A program made the position numbers and the translations under genes. Below the pieces are notes generated by a model. The model did no database searches and was not told the DNA's origin. It was given only the letters and a program-made list of their open reading frames with translations. From assembly GCA_036897485.1 (NCBI GenBank), contig JAYMTF010000578.1, positions 1 to 33,359 of the forward strand: a DNA stretch of 33,359 bases, given 5' to 3'. The DNA is from Pelargonium nanum (lineage: Eukaryota > Streptophyta > Magnoliopsida > Geraniales > Geraniaceae). Within the stretch, counting starts at the first letter, position 1. Each line of letters starts with the position of its first letter. This document shows, in pieces, positions 25,788 to 33,359 of this stretch.

Positions 25788-28700
25788 TCATATTTGAAAA
25801 TCAATATTGCAGTTACCACGCTCTTCTGCAGCCTCAATTTCCGATAAAATTGAGGGTTGCTTTGTTAACGGAGATGCTGAGACAATATTCCTGAGGTTTT
25901 TGTGCATTTCCTTTGGCGGGTTTCTACTCTTTGCATCATCTCCATGATTCAGTAGTAGTGACTTTGTCATGGCTTGAGTTTGAGCAACTGGCTTCTCAGC
26001 TCCCTTGTCATGATGAAGAGATTGTGCTTCTATGTAATACACATGAATACAAAAAGTGAGACAAAGTAGGTTAATTTTTTAGGAAATGAAGACAACAAAA
26101 AGAAAGGGCAAAGCATTGCTGTCTGAACACGCATTTGTAAAGCAAAACAACAAAAATAATAATGAGCATGTATATGATCGACACCTCCCTTTGCATGATT
26201 TTGCTCCATAATCTTTATATTTGTATAAAAACCATTTAAATAAGATGTGACTCACACTTATTTTGAAAAGCTATAACTAACTATGCATAATCATTTCAAT
26301 TTTCAAATGATAAATCAGAGACAATAGTTTGCATTCACGTTTCTACAAGAAATCAAACATCCTCTGATAAGATACAGCTACTTGCGAGATGAATGAAGAG
26401 AGGATTGTAGGTCGCAAATCCATATACTGGGAGTATTAATGAATCATTGGAGGATTTAACTAGAACTGACCTTCAGTTTTGATGGATGAATTTTTCCTCG
26501 CTGTGCTTGACTTATCACGCGTAATGCATAACCATTTCCTATCTTCTTCATAATCATGTTCTGACACAACAGGAATGTGCCAGTGGCCTTTCTCCGATTC
26601 CTGCAAATAATAAGTTCCAACAAGTTGCTCAGTTTATACTGTATTCTGCTGGATGTGAGATGACAGCACATATACACAATCATAAAGACCTTCAAAGTTT
26701 TTTCACCCATTTGTTACATATAAAATAGACATCAAAATATGCTAGAAGCTAAGCTGATATGAACCTGAATTACGATAGAACAAGAAGGCGGCATGTGAAA
26801 AAGTAGACCAGCATCAGAAGAACTGAATCGCACCTAAAATTATGAAAAGGTAAATAACTTGTTAGGACAATTGCATTATAATCTTATACAAGATAATTAA
26901 CAATTATTGGTTCAAGACTTCAAAATAGAATTAGACCAACTTATTGTGATTAAGAGAGACGAGAAATAAATGACGATAATGACAAGCTTAACATATACTA
27001 TTGAAAAAGGCTACTAGAATGTATGGACCTCTGATTGTATCTACTTACTTGATGTCTTTCCTTCCATTTGGGAAAGAAGTCATTTCCTAAAAGTTGAAAT
27101 GTATGATCTCTCATCTCATCATTGGTTACAATCAAACCCTTGCACTTTATAGCTGCATACAACCAGTACCTGAAGCAGAGGTTGCGATACAGTGCGCTTT
27201 AAATACATGCACAAGTAATACATGTAGCAGGGGTATATATAATTGCACTGTATTATTTTCTCACCAATCATCATTTGATCCTGTAGGTGTTGCATACAGA
27301 GCATCAGCAGTTCTCCACTTTTCAGTCAATGTTCTGTTTTTTGTTTCATTCATCTTGGGCCCAAATATACGCCTATTATGCAAAACTATAAGCGGCCATT
27401 TCTTTGAATGAAGCTGCCGGCGTATTCCATTCGCAACACCGTTGACCTAAGGAAAGTGAAGGCACTATATCAATAAGGCATAAAACAGTAATATATTGCT
27501 TTAGGCATTTTGAATCCTCTTCACTTCAGTCATTGTATAGCATACCTTTGTTGGCATAAATCTCCCTTCACTGAGAAGACCTACATTAGCTCCATCTACC
27601 ACTGCTTCAAAGGGTCCATAATCATCAAGCCATTTCTGCAGAAGTGAAATAAACAATAAATTTATTCTTTCAACATGAATGTTTCTAAATGTGATATTTA
27701 TTATAAATGAGCACACTATCAAATATCAATCAACTTCTGATCATACTTGAAATTTCTGAAAGCTTGAATTTTTCTCCTTCTTTATAGCTAAAGAAGCAAC
27801 AGATTCGGCGAAATTCTCTGTCTCTACAGGATCAAGGTCAATGGTGGCCAATTTTTCTCCGCAGCATCTACAGATACCATCAGCTCCAACAACAGTATCC
27901 ACAACGATCCACTTTCCTTTTCCTAACCAGCCTTGCCCATGCCAGCCTCCACCTCCATTTACTATGGCTTCTTTTATCAATCTATGATCCAATCTTGTTT
28001 TCCCCACTGTTGAAGCTGCCTTGCTCTCAAACCATTTCACAATCAAATCTGCGGTAGATGATGAGACCTTCCTTACACTTGTTCTTAGTTTATGTAGCAA
28101 ATAATAAACTTTGTCACCTCTTCCAGCTCCTACACTTACTCTTAAGAGTGCCTCGAGTTCTGGTTCTTCAGGATGGACACCATGCTCCAACATGTGTTCT
28201 TCAACAACAAATGCTTTATCAACATCTCCACCATTGCAATATACAAATAGAGCAGGACCATATGACCGCAATCTAGGACTTATTCCCATTGACTTCATTT
28301 GCTTCACCATGTCAAAAGCCATATCACCATTACCCATTGACATAGCCATTCTAGCTAAAGAGGTCAAGATAGCTTCATTCACCGGGACCTTATCTAAGCA
28401 CATCCTCTCATAGATCTCATATCCCCTTTCCATAGCATACTTCTTGACATCTTCACTCAAGCATATTTTATCATCTTTAAGTTTTGAATCATCACGACCG
28501 TCATTTTGAACACGCGTAGAAACATTAGACGATTCCTCTAACTTCTTCTTCTCATTGGAAGAGCCATCCAAATTATGAGGCCTATTATCATTAGATACAT
28601 TATCATTCGAAGTCCGATTTCCTCTCCCACTTTTAGCTGGCCACGTAGCACCCACAGGCACAGCTGCAGAAGAACAAAGATATAGAATCACAGCATAATG

Positions 28701-29354
28701 GTACTGTTCCAACTTAATTCCTTCTCTCTGAGCCATATCATAGAACTCAATTGCACCCATGACATCCCCATTTTTCGAGCACGTATCCAATGTAGCTTTC
28801 AACAACCTAACTTCCGGGGACTCAATCCTTTTCGCCTTAGACCCTTTCCTTTTCTTCGTCTTCCCTCCCTCATTAGCATCATCACCCCCTTTCTCGGGTT
28901 TTTCCTCTTTCTTATCTTTAACTGCTAAACTACCCATACTTTCCAAAGATTTTACTGTAACATCCTCATTTTTAGAGCAAGGCCTAGAACCCTGATTTTT
29001 ATTTTTGACCCAATCCTTCAAGCTTATCTTTTCAGACTTATCCTCCTCCAATACTGAACTAACAAGGGTTTCCATGGATTTCCTGTCGACCCTTTTCTCT
29101 TTAGACCTAGAAGAAGAAGACCCAGAACCATTTCCTTTTCTAGTTCTAGAACTAACGATCTTTGCTGAAGATTCATGGTCTGTAGTAGACAACTTGGATT
29201 TCGAAACTGTGTGGCTATATTCAAATTGGTAAAATGGTGAAAGTTTATGTGCGTGTTTAGGAGATGAGAAAGAGAGGAACTGTGAAGAACATGAGAATCT
29301 AAAAACCGAAGCATTGAGAGAGCACTTACATGGGAAGATGGGTTGTTGCTGCAT
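25788..29354 (-). CDS. PRORP1: Proteinaceous RNase P, organellar (PRORP1-type)
   Basis: Seven exons on the minus strand: 27747-29354, 27546-27635, 27265-27446, 27049-27169, 26765-26833, 26471-26600 and 25788-26029, giving 813 aa. PRORP is the single-protein RNase P that cleaves the 5' leader from tRNA precursors. The N-terminal 50 residues are Ser-rich, basic and low in acids, as in plastid/mitochondrial presequences. Residues about 180-435 form the PPR domain (EFYDMAQREGIKLEQYHYAV, MKSMGISPRLRSYGPALF), interrupted by a charged insert at about 237-298. The zinc-binding bridge has C495 and C498 (ICRCCGEKL), H698 and C715. The NYN nuclease domain shows D550 (VVDGANVGL), D625 and D626 (GSNDDWYWLYAAI) and D644 (IVTNDEMRDH), with the same spacing as D399, D474, D475 and D493 of Arabidopsis PRORP1. 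A C-terminal extension of about 95 residues ends in AAEERGNCNIDFQI. It is much longer than Arabidopsis PRORP1 (572 aa). The start is the first ATG before the presequence. Confidence 0.95.
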
Positions 29355-30201
29355 ATTGATGAGCCTAAAGGAAACAGAGGAGGAGGTGGTGTGTGTCCTA
29401 TTGGATATATCTGGGTCTATCTGTAAATAATAGACTTCTGGATAACTTTTGTGATAAACTGTAATAAATAAAAAAATGGATTTTTCGTGCCGTAACACAA
29501 ACATGAGACTCGTACGTTTTGTTATCATGTCGTGTTTGTGTTGAGCATTCAAAACACGTATCCACGATTAATTAGTATGTCGGGTTGTAGCACGCACAAT
29601 TAAGAGTATAATTATAATAACGTGTAATGTGTTGGGTGGTATTTGTGTTAATCGTGTTTTGTCAACATGATTCATTCGGTTATCGAGTTAAACATGTCAT
29701 GCTTGCATTCGGAGGTGCACACTCACACAACCTTCATCACGGCACGCACGAGGTGCCAACTCTAATAATAATTGTTGAACTTGTATATATTTATTGGTAG
29801 GTTCAAAAATATTTATCGGTGTAGAAATATAGGCGAAATTGGACTTACAGACTATTACCAGTTAAATTTCATACATTTATCAATGAGAAAACTAACATGT
29901 TATTACAAACAAATGCTAATAGAGTCCAGCTTCAATCAACAAGCATCATGACCATAGAGAACCAATATGAACCAACACTATGCATCTTGGATTGAAAAGA
30001 AATATAAGTAGAAGCTCAGCCAGACTCCTGGAGATGGAAACATTCAGAAAAGAAATGGCAAATTGTACAAATTGAAGAACCAACTTGCATCTAATAAGGC
30101 AGATGTTCCTTTAAAATGTCAGACAATAATTCAAAAAATGTTGTCTCTGGCCCAAAATTCCTATCTGACTTGTGAGAACTTGCTGCATGTGTAGAAGATT
30201 G
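29355..30201. other. PRORP promoter, decayed repeat and NFD6-like 3' flank
   Basis: Contains the PRORP 5' region (29355 to about 29460), the second copy of the CGTGTTT-rich repeat (29470-29770) and, from about 29800 to 30201, AT-rich sequence that probably includes the NFD6-like 3'UTR. The PRORP frame stays open for 66 codons upstream of its ATG, but those codons overlap the repeat and are not judged coding. Confidence 0.45.
29470..29770. repeat. Decayed dispersed repeat rich in CGTGTTT/CACGA words, copy 2
   Basis: Words such as gtcgtgtttgtgttgagc, taatcgtgttttgtcaaca, cgagttaaacatgtcatgc and cacggcacgcacgag, ending in GTGCCAACTCTAATAATA. It is close in style to the stretch at 5205-5390, and both end in a C(A/G)(A/G)CTCTAAT-like boundary. 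Likely the same non-autonomous family, much mutated. Confidence 0.4.
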
Positions 30202-31952
30202 TCATAAAGGCATTGAAATACCTGCAATGGGGAAATGAAAATAGTATTATGGTTTGTCACATAAGGCACAATGCCCATCATGCTTCTATCTAGATCGATA
30301 AAATAATCAAATTACAACTATATCGCATTCATATAGAATAAGCATAATCGAGTCAAGTGTAACAGTTACTATTTACTAATTACATCATGCCACATGAGTA
30401 TCCAAATTAAAATACAATGCAAATGTGTCAAAAGCATAAAGAATGAAATGAGTATCCACACACAAGCTCCATTTAGCTGTACGGCAAAATTACGTCCTAA
30501 TTCCCAACAAAAGTAACACAAACAGAACTACCAACAACAACAATGAAATACTGTGCAGTCACTCTACAATAAATCATTTTAAGTTTGCATGACAGAATCA
30601 ATAGTATCTACCCTTCAAAACAGAAGTTCATATATTCAGGCCCAGCACCAATTATCAACTTAAACACCATTTTTTATTATTTTACAACAAGGAGCTACTT
30701 TCACTGAAGCACAGCTTAACACGGCCAAAGTGCCAAACAACGAATGTTGCAGTAGTACAGGGATCATAGCTGAAAAAATTGATAATAAATTCAGATATAT
30801 ACAATTTTCCTTCTAAACATTAGCTTCTACTATTTATACAAGCTAACATAGATACTATTCGTTTGATCCTTAATTTGGTCTGCCTTATTTGTCTATCTAA
30901 CAAGTAACAATCTTCCTCAGATCTCCATGCATACATATGCCAAACAGCCATACAATCGTACAATCGTATTAAAGCACAAATAATCACAAAAGACGTCTTG
31001 GATGACCATGAGCAGCTAAGATTGGCAGAGTCGGATATAAATCCTACTTGATTGAATGCATATGCAATATATCTGAGTCGGCGATCAACATAACATCAGT
31101 TTGAGTATGTATTTGTTCAGTAAGAATGCAAGTGCATTCAGGATACTATCATCATTCAGCACCCCATTTCTCACTAAACATAAACAAAACAGTACACTGC
31201 ATTAAGGTAGTCCTTGAACTATATTTTTTGGAATGGAAATGGGTCTTGATACCGGTTTCTAAACACATATTCTGATCCAAATGCATTTTTGCTTCGTTGT
31301 GTACTCTATAAAATCAACTGACGAAGTTCGTGCTTAGCTTCTCTCACTATCTTCAAAAACAAACACAGGAAGTGGTTCTTTAATTGCACTACTAATGAAC
31401 ACAAACATAACACATCTCAGCCGCAATATCGGATTAACTAGTCAAACCAGTTGCAATTTCCATTTAGTGAGAGCAATTCAAGTCTAACACATTGCAGTTG
31501 CACCATAAAAAAAAGAAACAATAATTGCTCAAAACACACCTTGAGGAACCAACCCCCAGCTCTGAGACTCTACCGGCAAGCTCGACGTCAATCGCGCCGA
31601 GGCAATTGCACTGTGCAATGGCAACATAGTAACCAAGCTGCTCAGCTCCACTGGTAACCTAACAAAAACAGCACACATTACAACTATCAGAAAATGGCAT
31701 CTGGAATTTTGTCTTTTTCATGTGTAACCCCCAAAAGCAACCAATTTCAAAACTTTTTCTCAGCAACCAAACAGAAGGTAAGGATAGAAAATTGAGGTGA
31801 TTAGGGTCGTACCGGGAAAGGCGAGAAATGCGTCGAGAGGTAGCAGGAAGTTCGGATTGAGAAGCTGATTGGGGTGGAGAAAATGATACATTTTTAATCT
31901 TCAGAGACTGTAATCGAGACGCAAACCTAGACACGGCCCGTAACGACGCCAT
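30202..31952 (-). CDS. NFD6-like small organelle-targeted protein
   Basis: Three exons on the minus strand: 31813-31952, 31540-31658 and 30202-30221, giving 92 aa. The N-terminus MASLRAVSRFASRLQSLKIK is rich in Arg/Ser and free of acids, a mitochondrial-type presequence. The second exon codes LPVELSSLVTMLPLHSAIAS followed by ARLTSSLPVESQSWGLVPQ, matching the LLPLHSAxAxARxTSxL core of NUCLEAR FUSION DEFECTIVE 6 and related short plant proteins. NFD6 is needed for polar nuclear fusion in the Arabidopsis female gametophyte and is organelle-targeted; its molecular role is not known. The last exon supplies only GISMPL and the stop after an intron of 1318 nt. If that intron is retained, the frame ends after GVF, so alternative C-termini are possible. 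Confidence 0.8.
30222..31539 (-). other. Long last intron of the NFD6-like gene
   Basis: An AT-rich intron with donor CAAG|GTGTGT (31539) and acceptor TTGCAG (30222). No gene or repeat is recognised inside it. Retention or early polyadenylation within it would swap the six-residue GISMPL end for GVF. Confidence 0.6.
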
Positions 31953-32220
31953 TGCAGGATTTTCAAAAACTGCGAGGGTTTGGTTTTGTAAAGAAGACTG
32001 GAACTTGGGATCGTAGCGAAGCGAAGTTGGGTTATTTAGTGAATGTTGTAGACTGTGAGGCACTTCAGTCACCGACCAATGAGTTCTCGGAGAGTCAGAG
32101 ATGGCTATATGGTCAAATAGACGTGTTTGCAAAACGGTGTAGTTTTATTTTTGTTTTTGAGTTGAAAACTACAAATGTTTTGTTAGTTGACTGATGCTCA
32201 TTTTATTTTGTACCGATGGA
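31953..32220. other. 5' region of the NFD6-like gene
   Basis: Contains the leader and promoter of the minus-strand NFD6-like gene. In-frame open sequence continues some 60 codons upstream of the chosen ATG, but it lacks presequence-like composition and is treated as leader. It ends at the target-site duplication of the hAT MITE. Confidence 0.45.
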
Positions 32221-32464
32221 CAGCGGTGGAGCCAAGGGGCGGCCATGGTGTGCTGTTGCCCATGCCAGTCTCCCATATCTCCTATATATATTGATGAAAT
32301 CTATCACTTTGTTAGGAATGTCTTGACTAAGTGAAAGCATTATCCACTTTTAACCTTGAGATTCTTGGTTCAAACTTTCTTTCTCCATTTTTTTGTCATT
32401 TGAATTTTTTCAGTTTTTTGTGCCTTCTCTTGAACAAATTTCTAGCTCCGCCATTGCCGATGGA
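32213..32464. mobile_element. hAT-type MITE (236 bp) with 8-bp target-site duplication
   Basis: The element spans 32221-32456 and is flanked by perfect 8-bp direct repeats CCGATGGA (32213-32220 and 32457-32464). Its left end is CAGCGGTGGAGC and its right end, read as reverse complement, is CAATGGCGGAGC: 9 of 12 positions match. An 8-bp duplication with CA-starting short inverted repeats is the signature of hAT transposons. No transposase is present, so it is non-autonomous. The interior contains a CTTGGTTCAAAC word that resembles a pol III B box, possibly fortuitous. Confidence 0.85.
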
Positions 32465-33359
32465 GATAATATTTCTTATAAATTTTTGTATCATGATTTT
32501 GTTTGGTAACACTTTGTATATCCAAAAGTTCTTACACATTAAAAAGAGTTTTACATAAGCAAATGACAAAGACAAAAATTAAATTTATTGTTTGCTTTCA
32601 CGTAAATTTTAGATAATTTATGCAACGATGATGAAGTTTCAATAAGTTCTTTTTTTTTTTTTTTGCTTTTGGCCTGAGAGGTTAAGAGATAATTATTCCA
32701 TATTCTAACCATGTATTTACTTTATGAGTTATAGTGGACATTTTTTTATACTCATATACTTTTAATCATTTCATAAAATTACTTTTGTATTTTGATTTAA
32801 AAGATTTTTCTTTATTTTTTATTATAAATCATCATAACTTTTAAAAATTATTTTAAAGTTAGGTCTAACTTTTGATAAATGTTACAAAACAAGCTATAAT
32901 AGTGGTATCAAACACAAACTATTGAGAATTCGAGATAGTGTGGCTCCTAACAAAATAGAGTTGTCTAATAAATGTAAATAGCAATAAGTCAAAAAGGTCA
33001 TCGGCCTATAACTATGGAGATACCTATTGGCCTAATTGTATTGGATAAATTTCAACTCCAAATTTGATTTTCTCAAATTGATTACAATGTGTTAACTTTC
33101 AACCACTCACTCACTCAAAATAGTGTTTTAATTTTGACAATTTTGTCTTGTTTTATATCGTATATTTTTTTTTTCATATATTCACTATGATATGTATTGT
33201 AATAATTTAAAAAAAATTCTTATAGAAATAGCAAATTATAGAGTAAATTATTGAAAAGACTCCAAAAAAGTGTTCCAAAAAAAAAGGTTAAATGTTTTTG
33301 CCTTCCTTGGACTGGTTTAAATTTTGGTTTTAACCCTTATCTAGGGTTTTGCATGGTTT
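32465..33359. other. AT-rich DNA without recognised genes
   Basis: Strongly AT-rich, with a poly-T run at about 32648-32663 and scattered A/T tracts. The word GAGAATTCGAGATAGTGTGGCTCC at about 32922-32945 faintly resembles the B-box half of a SINE. No coding sequence is supported. Confidence 0.5.

Noticed and set aside
25555-25791. 78-codon minus-strand frame directly after the PRORP stop
   Set aside because: No family similarity and no splice junction that would join it to PRORP; most likely 3'UTR.
28058-29232. Several plus-strand frames of 70-100 codons
   Set aside because: All are antisense shadows of the large first PRORP exon.
29355-29552. 66-codon upstream extension of PRORP
   Set aside because: It would push the presequence inward and runs into the decayed repeat; the ATG at 29354 gives a proper organellar presequence.

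Overview
This window is nuclear DNA from a flowering plant, most likely a eudicot of the rosid group. The evidence is AT-rich intergenic DNA, short GT-AG introns, and seven intron-bearing genes whose spliced proteins read cleanly as plant families. The species cannot be named from sequence alone. I see no operons, bacterial genes, CRISPR arrays or convincing tRNA/rRNA genes. All gene models were built by hand from splice signals, reading-frame continuity and recall of protein families. No alignment or transcript data were used.

Layout: (1) 1-57, the end of a Stowaway-type MITE. (2) 915-4847, minus strand, a LIKE-COV (DUF502) membrane protein, 7 exons. (3) 4970-7265, AT-rich intergenic DNA with a decayed repeat. 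(4) 7266-10293, minus, a TRM-like DUF4378 protein with a 5'UTR intron and a tiny uORF. (5) about 10.87-14.3 kb, a long AT-rich gap. (6) 14910-17016, plus, a RopGEF with a PRONE domain, 7 exons. (7) 17670-22005, minus, cytosolic-type aspartate aminotransferase, 12 exons, convergent with the RopGEF. (8) 22.3-23.0 kb, a repeat patch holding a SINE-like piece, a 59-bp tandem duplication and a fossil LTR-like stretch. (9) 23299-24781, minus, an ABI-like (ABIL) subunit of the SCAR/WAVE complex. (10) 25788-29354, minus, an organellar PRORP (protein-only RNase P). (11) 29.47-29.77 kb, a second decayed repeat that resembles the one near 5.2-5.4 kb. (12) 30202-31952, minus, a short NFD6-like organelle-targeted protein. 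(13) 32221-32456, a 236-bp hAT-type MITE with a perfect 8-bp target-site duplication, in otherwise gene-free DNA to the window end.

The genes are mostly independent housekeeping or cell-architecture genes. One thematic link exists: the RopGEF activates ROP GTPases, which act upstream of the SCAR/WAVE complex that contains ABIL, and TRM-like proteins organise cortical microtubules. This is most simply chance neighbourhood. I found no convincing new biological system. The most interesting points are the intact hAT MITE, the open in-frame leader upstream of the RopGEF start, the enlarged PRORP, a dinucleotide repeat abutting a splice donor, and a three-copy 22-residue repeat inside the TRM-like protein.
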